This document shows, one piece after another, positions 41,065-50,351 of a DNA stretch of 64,000 nt. Origin of the DNA: Streptococcus pacificus. Lineage in GTDB: Bacteria > Bacillota > Bacilli > Lactobacillales > Streptococcaceae. The notes beneath the pieces are model-generated. The model searched no databases. It had not been told where the DNA came from and was given only the letters and a program-made list of their open reading frames with translations. The stretch lies in contig NZ_JAENBO010000002.1 of assembly GCF_016481305.1 (NCBI RefSeq), positions 62,001 to 126,000 on the forward strand, in the 5' to 3' direction. The stretch's first letter is position 1; each line of letters begins with the position of its first letter. A program made the translations under genes and the position numbers.

Positions 41065-42192
41065 TTACATAACACTATAGCTCTGTCTTATACGCACGAT
41101 GTCATCCAAATGCTGTAAGAAGTACCCAACAACCTCTTGAAAGCCACAAAAATGACCTGACTTAGAAACATACATAACATCCTTCATACGTTTACAGCCA
41201 CCACAACAAATATGTTCAAAAGGACAAGTGGCGCAATAATCACTATACTGCTTTGGCTCATTAAGAAAAGCGAAAGATATCTCTTGTTCAAATAACTCTT
41301 TTAATGTTTTTTCTTGTATGTACCCCATTCTATACTCATCAAGCACATAAAAATCACATGGATAAACACTACCATCTGCTTCGATAACATATTGGACTTG
41401 ACAACGCCCTGTTATTCCACAAGCTGTTATTTCGCGACGAATAAATAAATTAAATAAATCGTCAAATAATTTGATACTATAATACTGTCCGTTATGAAAT
41501 CGTTCAAACCATAAATCAAATAGCTGAATATAAAATAAAGAGAAGCTTTCTGGAGTCAAACTATAGTCATGTTTATTATGTGAACGCAAGCCATCTAAAC
41601 AAGGAATAAACTGAATGTATTGAATCTTCTCTTTTTGAATGAAATCAAAAACCGCCTTAGGCTCTTTTGCTAAAGATTCTGTTAGAACACATAAAATATT
41701 GTAGTCTATCTCATAGTGATCAAATAGTTTTTTCGTCCGAATAACCCTTTGAAACGTTCCTCTTCCCTTCATATCTAAACGATGTAAATCATGATGAAGA
41801 GGTGTGCCATCGATAGAAAGACCTACTAAAAATTTATGTTTTTTTAGAAGTTGACACCATCTGTCGTTGATAAGCGTACCATTGGTTTGTATCGCATAAT
41901 GAACAGCCACCTTTTTTTTACGGCACAAAGCATCTACTAAATTAGTCAATTCCTCATAAAACGTAAAACCTACTAATGTCGGCTCTCCCCCTTGAAAGGA
42001 TAAGGTTAATTCATCGCCATCAGATAAATCAGTAAAAATTTGATGAATCATTCGAGTCATTGTTTTTAATGACATCTTCCCATAAGATTTAACTTCTCTT
42101 ATCGAAGTAATGTCTGAATAAAAGCAATACTGACACTTGATATTGCATAAACCAGAAGCTGGTTTGATTAAAACAGAAATATGTTTCACCAT
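41065..42192 (-). CDS. Anaerobic sulfatase-maturating enzyme (radical SAM, SPASM)
   Basis: A 375-residue radical SAM enzyme. The CX3CX2C cluster is C16-NIK-C20-QY-C23, followed by GGEPTLVGF. The C-terminal SPASM/auxiliary cluster cysteines are in CGITGRCQV, VYPCDFYV and YCATCPFEHICCGGCKRMKD. The overall pattern matches anSME, which oxidises a sulfatase cysteine or serine to formylglycine without oxygen. The sulfatase 3 kb away has the matching CxPxR motif, so it is the expected client. It has its own promoter and a terminator, but is separated from the sulfatase operon only by the DeoR gene. Confidence 0.93.
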   Translation of the reverse strand: MVKHISVLIKPASGLCNIKCQYCFYSDITSIREVKSYGKMSLKTMTRMIHQIFTDLSDGDELTLSFQGGEPTLVGFTFYEELTNLVDALCRKKKVAVHYAIQTNGTLINDRWCQLLKKHKFLVGLSIDGTPLHHDLHRLDMKGRGTFQRVIRTKKLFDHYEIDYNILCVLTESLAKEPKAVFDFIQKEKIQYIQFIPCLDGLRSHNKHDYSLTPESFSLFYIQLFDLWFERFHNGQYYSIKLFDDLFNLFIRREITACGITGRCQVQYVIEADGSVYPCDFYVLDEYRMGYIQEKTLKELFEQEISFAFLNEPKQYSDYCATCPFEHICCGGCKRMKDVMYVSKSGHFCGFQEVVGYFLQHLDDIVRIRQSYSVM

Positions 42193-42225
42193 GACCCTCC
42201 TTCAATTAGAATATACCCTACATAC

Positions 42226-42254
42226 ATTTTACACAGAATCGCAAAGAAATTCAA
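42226..42254 (-). promoter_or_regulatory. Promoter of the sulfatase-maturase gene
   Basis: TTGAAT (42254-42249), a 17-base spacer and TAAAAT (42231-42226) on the minus strand. GGAGGG precedes the ATG at 42192. Confidence 0.65.
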
Positions 42255-42467
42255 AATATTAGTGAACATTCGAAAAACTGATGTGCTAAAATATAGTTTA
42301 ACAACCATCATCTCGTAAATAAAAAATCAGTAAACAAACTACTTTTAATTTATCATTTAATTACCTATAGATTAAAAGTCACCTTAGTCAAAGTGACGAC
42401 TATTTTTAAAAAGTTTATAACTCAGATAAGCACATTATATGTTAAAGTTGTATCAAAACACATGGGG

Positions 42468-43823
42468 TTAATTTTTTCTGACTAATTTCACAACGGCTTC
42501 TGTCCTTGCGGTATGAGGAAACATATCAACTGATTGGATATACTTAACATCATAGACGTTTACTAGTTTGACTAAATCTCTTGCCAAGGTGGAAACATTA
42601 CAGGAAACGTAGACCATTTTTTCTGGCTTATAAGTAATAATCGTCTTTAATAGTTTATCATCTAATCCCGTCCTTGGAGGATCAACAATTAAGGCAGTTG
42701 CCCGATAACCTTCTTTGTACCATTTTGGGATAATCTCTTCTGCTTTACCTGTTTCGTAATAGGTATTGTTAAAACCCATTTGTTTGGCGTTATTGTTCGC
42801 ATCCTTGATTGCTTCTTTGATGATATCCATTCCCCTAACAGAAGCCACCTTATCAGCAAAGGCAAAACCAATAGTCCCAACACCACAGTAGGCGTCAATG
42901 AGATGATCTTTTTTTGACACGTCTAATGCCTTAATAGCTTCTTGGTAAAGGGTTTTTGTTTGTTCAGGATTAAGCTGGTAAAAGGCTCTTGGTGATAATG
43001 AAAATTGATAATCAAGAACACCTTCTGTAATACTGTCTTGCCCCCATAAAAGCTTGGTTTTGTCACCATAAATATCACTTTTTTTAGAGGTATTGATATT
43101 CATAGAAACGGTTTTAATCTCCTCAAATTCATCAACCAACACCTTAATAATAGGCATGAAATCAAGAATTTTACTAGTGACAAAAAGGATTTGAACTTGG
43201 CTAGTTTCTCTTGCTTTTCTAATCATGACCGTTCTAACACCAGCTGTTTTTCGCTCATCATAAATAGGGAGATGAAATTCTTCCAATAATTCAGTGACTC
43301 GATTGATGATGGTTTGTGTCACTTTATCTTGAACAAGACAATACTTTATCTCAACAAGACGGTGAGAATTTTCCGCAAAAAGACCAGCATGAACACTCTG
43401 GCCAAAACGTCTGGTCTGAAATTGTAATTTGGCCCGATAATGTTTTGGTTCTTTCATACCAATCGTGGGTCTAATTTCAAAATGCTCGAAGCCTTGAGGT
43501 TTAAATTTTTTCAAGGCTTGCTTTAAAAGATCTGCCTTAAAATCTAATTGCTTATCATAACGAAGATGCATGATTTGGCAGCCACCACACTCCTCATAGA
43601 TAGGGCATTCTGGTGTCACGCGAAACTTTGAGGTTTTATTGATTGTTAGCAATTTTGCTTCAGCAAAATGACGTTCCACGGCTGTAATTTGACAAAAAAC
43701 ATCCTCTCCTTTTAGAGCGCCTTTGACAAAAACCAATGTTTTTTTATAAAATCCGATACCTTCTCCGTTAATTCCCATTTTTTTAATTTTTAAAGGAATT
43801 CTTTGTTTTACTGTTAAATTCAT
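42468..43823 (-). CDS. rlmD: 23S rRNA (uracil-5-)-methyltransferase, RumA/RlmD family
   Basis: A 451-residue SAM-dependent enzyme that methylates uracil C5 in 23S rRNA (or tRNA). It has an N-terminal TRAM domain (residues about 1-60, with [15 protein letters not shown]), the iron-sulphur cysteines [15 protein letters not shown], the SAM motif [15 protein letters not shown], and the catalytic cysteine in [16 protein letters not shown]. The TRAM domain begins at once, so the start at 43823 is well supported although no Shine-Dalgarno precedes it. The gene is divergent from recX with only 33 bases between the ATGs. Firmicutes often have one enzyme for two rRNA positions (RlmCD); which one this is cannot be decided by eye. 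Confidence 0.93.
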   Translation of the reverse strand: MNLTVKQRIPLKIKKMGINGEGIGFYKKTLVFVKGALKGEDVFCQITAVERHFAEAKLLTINKTSKFRVTPECPIYEECGGCQIMHLRYDKQLDFKADLLKQALKKFKPQGFEHFEIRPTIGMKEPKHYRAKLQFQTRRFGQSVHAGLFAENSHRLVEIKYCLVQDKVTQTIINRVTELLEEFHLPIYDERKTAGVRTVMIRKARETSQVQILFVTSKILDFMPIIKVLVDEFEEIKTVSMNINTSKKSDIYGDKTKLLWGQDSITEGVLDYQFSLSPRAFYQLNPEQTKTLYQEAIKALDVSKKDHLIDAYCGVGTIGFAFADKVASVRGMDIIKEAIKDANNNAKQMGFNNTYYETGKAEEIIPKWYKEGYRATALIVDPPRTGLDDKLLKTIITYKPEKMVYVSCNVSTLARDLVKLVNVYDVKYIQSVDMFPHTARTEAVVKLVRKN

Positions 43824-43856
43824 GCTTCTATTTTACCATTTTGATATAATAAAAAC
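43824..43856. promoter_or_regulatory. 33-bp divergent promoter giving apparently leaderless mRNAs
   Basis: Plus strand (recX): extended -10 TGA-TATAAT (43842-43850), six bases, ATG 43857. Minus strand (rlmD): extended -10 TGG-TAAAAT (43838-43830), six bases, ATG 43823. In both directions the predicted start site falls on or next to the A of the ATG, and no ribosome site is possible. The two -10 elements occupy most of the gap. Confidence 0.7.
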
Positions 43857-44636
43857 ATGAAAATTAGCCGACTAGAAAAGAAAAAACGCCTTTATCTGTT
43901 AGAATTAGATAAAAAAGAACAACTTTATATCACAGAGGACACTATTGTCCGTTTTATGCTAACTAAAAATAAAGAGATTGATGACAAGACATTAGAGGCC
44001 ATTAAAACCTTTGCTCAGTTCTCCCATGGTAAAAATATCGCCCTTTATTTTTTATCGTTTAAACTGAGAACGGAAAAAGAGGTGACGGATTATCTTTTAA
44101 AACATGACATTGAAAAAAACAGTATCTCAAACATTATCCAACAATTAAAAGAAGAAAATTGGCTTAATGATCAAAAGTATAGCGAAACCTTCATTGAACA
44201 ATCTCTAAGATCTGGCGATAAAGGACCTTATATTTTAACTCAAAAGCTCAAACAAAAAGGGCTAGATGAAAAAATAATCTCACAAACCCTTGAGCAGTAT
44301 GACTTTACAGAAGTAGCTCAAAGAACAGCTCAAAAACTTCTAAGAAAACACGAAGGCCGACTTCCTGTCAATGCCTTAAAAGAAAAGATTACTCAGTCTC
44401 TTGTAACCAAAGGTTTTTCCTATACAGATGCAAAAGCAGCATTTGACACATTAATTATCGAAGATGATGATGAAAACGATAATGCATTAATTGAAAAAGA
44501 ACTTGATAAACAGTACCGAAAATATAGTCGAAGGTATGATGGTTATGAGTTAAAACAAAAATTAACACAAGCTCTGGCAAGAAAAGGTTTTGATTATGAT
44601 ACTATCAAAACAGTCCTTCGCGACTATCTTGATTGA
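43857..44636 (+). CDS. recX: Recombination regulator RecX
   Basis: A 259-residue, three-helix-repeat protein that binds RecA filaments and modulates strand exchange. Three tandem units of about 50 residues are readable: [45 protein letters not shown] and [16 protein letters not shown] segments. Gram-positive RecX is normally this long. The start [20 protein letters not shown] fits the family, although no ribosome site is present. It is divergent from rlmD. Confidence 0.93.
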   Translation: MKISRLEKKKRLYLLELDKKEQLYITEDTIVRFMLTKNKEIDDKTLEAIKTFAQFSHGKNIALYFLSFKLRTEKEVTDYLLKHDIEKNSISNIIQQLKEENWLNDQKYSETFIEQSLRSGDKGPYILTQKLKQKGLDEKIISQTLEQYDFTEVAQRTAQKLLRKHEGRLPVNALKEKITQSLVTKGFSYTDAKAAFDTLIIEDDDENDNALIEKELDKQYRKYSRRYDGYELKQKLTQALARKGFDYDTIKTVLRDYLD

Positions 44637-44717
44637 GCGTTTCACAAAGCGTGCTTTTTCGATTGAATTGTGATAAACTAGTTAAGGACAACGTTAATTG
44701 TAGAAAGTTGGTAGGCC

Positions 44718-45251
44718 ATGAAAACACCTAAAGAAGGCGACTTTATTACAATTCAAAGTTACAAACATGATGGCAGCTTACATCGAACGTGGCGTGAAAC
44801 AATGGTACTAAAAATAACAGAAAATGCTATTATTGGGGTAAACGACCATACTTTAGTCACTGAAAATGATGGTAGACGCTGGGTCACAAGAGAACCGGCA
44901 ATTGTTTATTTTCACAAAAAATACTGGTTTAATATCATTGCTATGATTAGAGATAACGGTGTCTCCTACTATTGTAATCTAGCGAGTCCGTATGTTTTAG
45001 ATGCTGAAGCTCTAAAATATATTGATTATGACCTAGATGTAAAAGTTTTTACAGATGGAGAAAAAAAACTGTTAGATGTCGATGAGTATGAAAATCATAA
45101 AAAAAAGATGAATTATTCATCTGATATCGATTTTATTCTGAAAGAAAATGTCAAAATATTAGTTGACTGGATTAATCATCAAAAAGGGCCATTCTCACAA
45201 TCATATGTTAATATTTGGTATAAGCGTTATCTTAGACTGAAGAATAAATAA
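44718..45251 (+). CDS. ntdP: Nucleoside tri- and diphosphate phosphatase NtdP-like (DUF402)
   Basis: A 177-residue DUF402/UPF0374-family protein. It begins [25 protein letters not shown] and contains [31 protein letters not shown] and [23 protein letters not shown] (both in parts), with acidic residues that bind magnesium. Staphylococcal members hydrolyse nucleoside tri- and diphosphates. It follows recX by 81 bases and may share its transcript; a terminator follows. Confidence 0.85.
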   Translation: MKTPKEGDFITIQSYKHDGSLHRTWRETMVLKITENAIIGVNDHTLVTENDGRRWVTREPAIVYFHKKYWFNIIAMIRDNGVSYYCNLASPYVLDAEALKYIDYDLDVKVFTDGEKKLLDVDEYENHKKKMNYSSDIDFILKENVKILVDWINHQKGPFSQSYVNIWYKRYLRLKNK

Positions 45252-45258
45252 AGTTGTC

Positions 45259-45288
45259 AAGCACCTATAGATTATGGGTGCTTTTTTC
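45259..45288 (+). terminator. Terminator after ntdP
   Basis: AAGCACC and GGTGCTT arms, with ATA/TAT inner pairing and a TTTTTT tract. Confidence 0.82.
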
Positions 45289-45321
45289 AATAAAAAAAGA
45301 ATCATTTCTGATTCTAAAAAA

Positions 45322-45393
45322 TAGTCCGTACGGGATTCGAACCCGTGTTACCGCCGTGAAAAGGCGGTGTCTTAACCCCTTGACCAACGGACC
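45322..45393 (-). tRNA. tRNA-Glu (anticodon TTC)
   Basis: A 72-base cloverleaf on the minus strand: CCGCC/GGCGG anticodon stem with TTTTCAC loop giving TTC, and the T-arm ACGGGTTCGAATCCCGT. The CCA end is not encoded. Last gene of the five-tRNA cluster. Confidence 0.95.
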
Positions 45394-45403
45394 TTATTTT
45401 AAA

Positions 45404-45477
<74 letters not shown>

Positions 45478-45491
45478 AAATTTAGTATTAA

Positions 45492-45564
45492 TGCCGGCTA
45501 CATGACTTGAACACGCGACCCTCTGATTACAAATCAGATGCTCTACCAACTGAGCTAAGCCGGC
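45492..45564 (-). tRNA. tRNA-Thr (anticodon TGT)
   Basis: 73 bases on the minus strand. Anticodon stem TCTGA/TCAGA with loop TTTGTAA gives TGT. It complements the tRNA-Thr(GGT) at 9.4 kb. Confidence 0.95.
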
Positions 45565-45567
45565 AAA

Positions 45568-45640
45568 TGACCCGTACTGGGCTCGAACCAGTGACCCATT
45601 GATTAAAAGTCAATTGCTCTACCAACTGAGCTAACGAGTC
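45568..45640 (-). tRNA. tRNA-Lys (anticodon TTT)
   Basis: 73 bases on the minus strand. Anticodon stem TTGAC/... with loop TTTTAA-type sequence (GACTTTTAATC) gives TTT. Only three bases separate it from tRNA-Thr. Confidence 0.95.
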
Positions 45641-45665
45641 TTGCTTTTTTGTTAAATTTAACAAA

Positions 45666-45738
45666 CGGTCCCGACGGGAATCGAACCCGCGATCTTCGCC
45701 GTGACAGGGCGACGTGATAACCGCTACACTACGGGACC
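45666..45738 (-). tRNA. tRNA-Asp (anticodon GTC)
   Basis: 73 bases on the minus strand. GTCGCCCTGTCACGGCGA gives anticodon GTC; T-arm CGGGTTCGATTCCCG. First tRNA of the cluster; no rRNA gene lies upstream. Confidence 0.95.
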
Positions 45739-45814
45739 TCTTAGCCTTACCTCTAATTAAAGAAGCAACTATTACATTCTATCATCTACCATCATCATTG
45801 TCAATCTTTTTTTA

Positions 45815-45850
45815 AAAAAACCACCTACAAAATAGTAAGTGGTTTTTAAA
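45815..45850 (-). terminator. Terminator of the opp operon
   Basis: AAAAACCACCTAC and GTAAGTGGTTTTT arms with a T-run on the minus strand, just past oppF. Confidence 0.8.
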
Positions 45851-46780
45851 TTAGTTTTTAAGTTTTTCACGATAAGAGTCAATCTCTTTATCATTTCCCC
45901 AAACAAAATGGTTTGGTTTAATTTCTACCATCTTAGGTTTATCAACAGAATAATCATGTTGATCAGCATCATAAACAATCAATTCTTTTTGACGTTCCAA
46001 AATAGGATCTGGGATTGGAACTGCAGATAAGAGTGATTGTGTATAAGGATGGATTGGATTTCTAAATAATTCTTCTGTTTCAGCAACCTCTACAATAACA
46101 CCTTTATGAATAACAGCAATACGATCTGAAATAAAACGAACCACTGATAAATCATGGGCGATAAAGAGATAGGTGAGACCAAGTTCTTTTTGTAATTTCT
46201 TTAATAAATTTAAAACCTGTGCTCTAACAGAAACGTCCAATGCTGAGATAGGCTCATCAGCAATAACAAAGTCAGGATGCATCACAAGCGCTCTGGCAAT
46301 ACCAATACGTTGCCTTTGTCCCCCTGAAAATTCATGTGGGTAACGTGTTAAATGTTCTTGTAACAAACCTACCGAATTAATTATTTCAGTCACTTTGTTT
46401 TTACGATCTTCTTCATTGTCATACAATTTAAAATTATGAAGACCTTCTGAAATAATATAATCAACAGTGGCACGTTCATTAAGGCTGGCTGCTGGGTCTT
46501 GGAAAATCATTTGAATTTTTCGAATCACATCACGTTGTGTTTCTTTACTTGTTTTGCCGTTAATTTTTTTGCCTTCATATAAGATATCCCCTTTACTTGT
46601 AGGGTTTAAACCAATGATGGCACGACCAATAGTTGTTTTGCCTGAACCAGACTCACCAACTAATGAAAAGGTCTCTCCTTTATTAATGAAAAAATTGGCA
46701 TTTTTAACAGCAACAAATTTTTTCTTTCCTTCTCCAAAAGAAATTTCTAAATCTTTAATTTCAACTAATTTCTCAGCCAT
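45851..46780 (-). CDS. oppF: Oligopeptide ABC transporter ATPase OppF
   Basis: A 309-residue ABC ATPase: Walker [17 protein letters not shown], signature [15 protein letters not shown], Walker [14 protein letters not shown], and H-loop FIAHDLSV. The C-terminal oligopeptide-transporter extension ([15 protein letters not shown]) marks it as OppF/DppF. It energises peptide uptake with OppD. Its start overlaps the oppD end by eight bases. Confidence 0.97.
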   Translation of the reverse strand: MAEKLVEIKDLEISFGEGKKKFVAVKNANFFINKGETFSLVGESGSGKTTIGRAIIGLNPTSKGDILYEGKKINGKTSKETQRDVIRKIQMIFQDPAASLNERATVDYIISEGLHNFKLYDNEEDRKNKVTEIINSVGLLQEHLTRYPHEFSGGQRQRIGIARALVMHPDFVIADEPISALDVSVRAQVLNLLKKLQKELGLTYLFIAHDLSVVRFISDRIAVIHKGVIVEVAETEELFRNPIHPYTQSLLSAVPIPDPILERQKELIVYDADQHDYSVDKPKMVEIKPNHFVWGNDKEIDSYREKLKN

Positions 46781-47843
46781 TTTGTTGCTCCTCCAAAATC
46801 ATCTTATTTTTAATTTTCTCATGTAAGTTTTGAATTGCCTCTGGCTTTTCAACTTTAGGAGCATCTGGATGAAGTAACCATGTTTTAGCCCAGTGAGTAT
46901 CACTAATTGGGAAAATTGGTGGGTGTTCTTCAAAGTCAATCGTCATCGCATAATCAGAGCGTAAAGCGAAAGAATCACCCTTTAGTTTTGTATAAAGTGA
47001 TGGTGGTGTTCCAGGAATGGAGAACAATTCACCATGATCATCAGCTAACTGAGGAAGACTTGATAACAAGCTCCAAGTGTAAGGATGACGAGGGTCATAA
47101 AAGACATCTTCAATTGTTCCAAATTCAATGATTTCACCAGCATACATAACGGCTACTTTATCAGCAATACTTGCTACTACTCCCAAATCATGGGTGATAA
47201 AAATAGTTGTAAAGTGATATTCACGTTGAAGATCTTTTAACAAGTTAATAATTTGAGCTTGAATGGTCACATCAAGAGCTGTTGTTGGCTCATCACAAAT
47301 CAAAATATCAGGCTTACATGCAAGAGCAATAGCAATAACAATTCTTTGACGCATTCCTCCAGAATATTGAAATGGGTATTCATCAAAACGCTTTTCAGCT
47401 TCTGGGATACCAACCTTATTCATATAATCAATAGCCATTTTTTTAGCTTCTTGTGCAGAAACTTTTTGATGCTTTATAATAACCTCTGTGATTTGACTAC
47501 CAATAGTATTGATGGGATTTAAACTAGTCATTGGATCTTGGAAGATGGTTGCTATTTTCTTACCTCTAATTTCTTCCCAATCCTTGTTACTAGTTAAAGC
47601 CGTTAAGTCTTGACCTCGATAAAAGATGCTTCCAGAAGCAATGCGCCCATTTTCCTCTAACATACCAGTGAAGGTTTTTGTTAGAACAGATTTCCCAGAG
47701 CCTGATTCTCCCACTAGAGCAAGAACTTCTCCTTCTTCTAATTCTACCGAAACGCCTCGGATGGCAGTAAGAACCTTGTCACGGACGTCAAATTCTACCA
47801 CCACATCCTTGGCAGATAATATTACATTTTTTTCTTTAGACAT
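46773..47843 (-). CDS. oppD: Oligopeptide ABC transporter ATPase OppD
   Basis: A 356-residue ABC ATPase: Walker [17 protein letters not shown], signature [15 protein letters not shown], Walker [15 protein letters not shown]-loop FITHDLGV, and an oligopeptide C-terminal domain. The usual cysteine-rich insert of some OppD proteins is absent. It lies 12 bases after oppC. Confidence 0.97.
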   Translation of the reverse strand: MSKEKNVILSAKDVVVEFDVRDKVLTAIRGVSVELEEGEVLALVGESGSGKSVLTKTFTGMLEENGRIASGSIFYRGQDLTALTSNKDWEEIRGKKIATIFQDPMTSLNPINTIGSQITEVIIKHQKVSAQEAKKMAIDYMNKVGIPEAEKRFDEYPFQYSGGMRQRIVIAIALACKPDILICDEPTTALDVTIQAQIINLLKDLQREYHFTTIFITHDLGVVASIADKVAVMYAGEIIEFGTIEDVFYDPRHPYTWSLLSSLPQLADDHGELFSIPGTPPSLYTKLKGDSFALRSDYAMTIDFEEHPPIFPISDTHWAKTWLLHPDAPKVEKPEAIQNLHEKIKNKMILEEQQNG

Positions 47844-47855
47844 ATCTACTCCAAT

Positions 47856-48782
47856 CTATGAATGTGAACGTGGATCACTTGCATCAGCAAGGTTTTGACC
47901 TACAATGAAAAGTGATAACGACACTAAAACAAGTGTTGCTAAGGGAATCCAGAAAAGGTAAGCATTCGTGGTTATGTTTTGTGTATAATTTGAAATCAAA
48001 CGTCCTAAACTTGGAACCGTTACTGGTAATCCCAAACCAAAATATGACAGAAAGGCTTCAACCGAAATAAAGCTAGGCAACATTTGTGACATTTGCGTCA
48101 CGATAACTGAAATCAACTGTGGTAGTAAGTTTTTAGTTACCATTTTAAAGGTTGATGTTCCAAGAGTCTTACTAGCTAGATTGTATTCTAAGTCTCGATA
48201 ACGAAGAATTTGAACACGGATAAAATAGGCAACTCCAATCCAACCAGTAATAGTCATCGCTAGCACAAGATTCCAAAATCCAGCACCAAATGAATAGGTT
48301 AAAACGATGATAACTAGAAGATAGGGGATATTGCTAATAACATTATAAACCTCTATCATGATTAAATCGACTTTTTTAGAGATTCCCCAGATACCACCAA
48401 CGATAACACCAACAAAAAGGTTGATGAAAGTTGCGATAAAGGCAATTAGAATAGAATTTCTTGCACCATACCAAACACCATCAAAAAGCGAATGCCCATT
48501 TTTGTCAGTTCCAAACCAAAATTCGCCATTTGGCGAGATATATCTGGCTGAAAAATCATTAATTTTGCTCACATCATTAAAGTCATAGTCTGAAAACATT
48601 GGATAAATAAAGCTAAACAATAAGATGAGAATTAAAATCCCGCTCATAATAACTGTTGACTTTTTCTTTAAGAATTCTGTAAATACTGATTTCCAATAAG
48701 AATAACTTGGGGCATCAATGACTTCAGAAGCAAAATCATCTCTTTTGACAAATTGAAATTTAGTTTTATCAATCTTAGACAT
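47856..48782 (-). CDS. oppC: Oligopeptide ABC transporter permease OppC
   Basis: A 308-residue permease with a soluble N-terminus, one helix, then five helices. The coupling EAA-type loop is near [19 protein letters not shown]. It forms the membrane channel with OppB. The oppB stop and oppC start overlap by one base. Confidence 0.96.
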   Translation of the reverse strand: MSKIDKTKFQFVKRDDFASEVIDAPSYSYWKSVFTEFLKKKSTVIMSGILILILLFSFIYPMFSDYDFNDVSKINDFSARYISPNGEFWFGTDKNGHSLFDGVWYGARNSILIAFIATFINLFVGVIVGGIWGISKKVDLIMIEVYNVISNIPYLLVIIVLTYSFGAGFWNLVLAMTITGWIGVAYFIRVQILRYRDLEYNLASKTLGTSTFKMVTKNLLPQLISVIVTQMSQMLPSFISVEAFLSYFGLGLPVTVPSLGRLISNYTQNITTNAYLFWIPLATLVLVSLSLFIVGQNLADASDPRSHS

Positions 48783-50278
48783 TATTTTCCTCCTTTATCA
48801 GATAATTTAATACGTGGATCTAATACAGTCATCGCTAAGTCTCCTAAAAGTAAAGCGAGAATAGACAAGGCTGAAAAGATAAAGGCTAGACCAACCACCA
48901 TACTATTATTTGCTGCTTTAACAGAGTCAATTAACATTTTACCCATACCTGGATAAGCAAAAACTGTTTCCGTTAAAGTTGCACCAACTATAACACTTAG
49001 AATAGCACTTGGAACACCAGCAACAATTGGGACCATAGCATTTTTAAAGATATGCTTATTTGCAATTTCCTTTTCAGACAATCCTTTGGCTCTAGCAAAA
49101 CGAACAAAATCACTATACTGTAAATCAATTAGATAACGTCTTACCCATAGCGCTAAACCAGGAATATATAATATTGCCAAAATCATAGCCGGCATGATAT
49201 AAGACAAAATATTATGTGCCCCGAGCGTAGGGAAAACATCAGGTAGGCCAAAAGAAGAGCCAATGAATCTCACGACATAAATTAAAGCAATAGAAGGAAT
49301 GGCCATTAAGAACGTCAACATTCCAGTAGAGCCCCTATCAAAAATAGTATTTTTGAAACGCGCCATGTATGATCCTAAAGGAAGTGCTACTGCATAAGCA
49401 ATTATAATCCCAGCAAGACCAATTCTAGCAGACATCTCTAACATTGACGGATCTTTATAATTAGATTGTGTGTTGGAGTATGGGTCATTATCATAAAGGG
49501 ATTTTGAACGACTATCAGCCTTACTTGGCGATTGATATGTTCTGCTATAGATATTAACTGTTGAAGACGTAGTGTTCCCATTTGGGAAAGTAACTTCTCT
49601 AGATTCTTTTTGCCCTTGACCTTCACTAATAACTTGTAGAACAGGAATGTTAGCAAATGTTGGGTAAGATATTCCCAAATCTAAGGTGATAAAGTTTTGA
49701 TGAATGAAAGGGAAAGAACCGTTGGCATAAAGGAGATATTTATGTTTTGTACCTGAACCAACAACAGACCAACCAATCGAAGGATCATTTTCAATACGGA
49801 TATAGCGCTCTAAATCAGGATTTGATTTATCTTGAATTTTCCAAGGATGGTCAATTTGAATCAAATTAGCATAAAAATTAAAGACACGCTCATAAATAGG
49901 AACTTCTCTAGTCGCATAAAAAGTTTTACTATTGGGCATTTGTCCTAGCTCCCAACCCTTTCCAATAGATTTGATGTATTCCTTGTAAATAGATTCATTT
50001 GTTGAATTTGCCTCTACAGTAACACTATCATCAATCTTACTTGCTTTTTGTTGAAGCTCTTTTGCTGGCATATATTGGATATAACCCATTTTTTCAAAAA
50101 CAGTGTTCTCGTAATTAATTTTTTTATCTGGATCTGCTGCTACTTTACTGTAGGTTGAATCTTGTTTAAAAATTAATTTTCTAGGAACCATAGTAAAGAC
50201 GATAGCGTAAATTAAAGTCGTAATTAAAAAGATAGAGACTAAAGACCTTAATATACGATTGAAAATGTACTTTTTCAT
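48782..50278 (-). CDS. oppB: Oligopeptide ABC transporter permease OppB
   Basis: A 498-residue permease starting [22 protein letters not shown] 50278 is chosen because GGAGG lies directly before it; the upstream TTG would consume that site. A large extracellular segment of about 230 residues (about 30-260) follows helix 1, as in other streptococcal OppB proteins, and the EAA loop is at [22 protein letters not shown] (in parts). About 60 bases separate it from oppA, with a weak hairpin near 50305-50330 that may reduce read-through. Confidence 0.96.
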   Translation of the reverse strand: MKKYIFNRILRSLVSIFLITTLIYAIVFTMVPRKLIFKQDSTYSKVAADPDKKINYENTVFEKMGYIQYMPAKELQQKASKIDDSVTVEANSTNESIYKEYIKSIGKGWELGQMPNSKTFYATREVPIYERVFNFYANLIQIDHPWKIQDKSNPDLERYIRIENDPSIGWSVVGSGTKHKYLLYANGSFPFIHQNFITLDLGISYPTFANIPVLQVISEGQGQKESREVTFPNGNTTSSTVNIYSRTYQSPSKADSRSKSLYDNDPYSNTQSNYKDPSMLEMSARIGLAGIIIAYAVALPLGSYMARFKNTIFDRGSTGMLTFLMAIPSIALIYVVRFIGSSFGLPDVFPTLGAHNILSYIMPAMILAILYIPGLALWVRRYLIDLQYSDFVRFARAKGLSEKEIANKHIFKNAMVPIVAGVPSAILSVIVGATLTETVFAYPGMGKMLIDSVKAANNSMVVGLAFIFSALSILALLLGDLAMTVLDPRIKLSDKGGK

Positions 50279-50351
50279 TCTTTCCTCCAAATTTCAAAAG
50301 AACCTCCTCTATTGACGGTAGAGAAAGTCCTCTCGAAAAAAGTTTCTAATT

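Noticed and set aside
42375..42400. Terminator after rlmD
   Set aside because: GTCAC/GTGAC gives only a five-base stem with a wide loop and an interrupted T-tract, so it is too weak to list.
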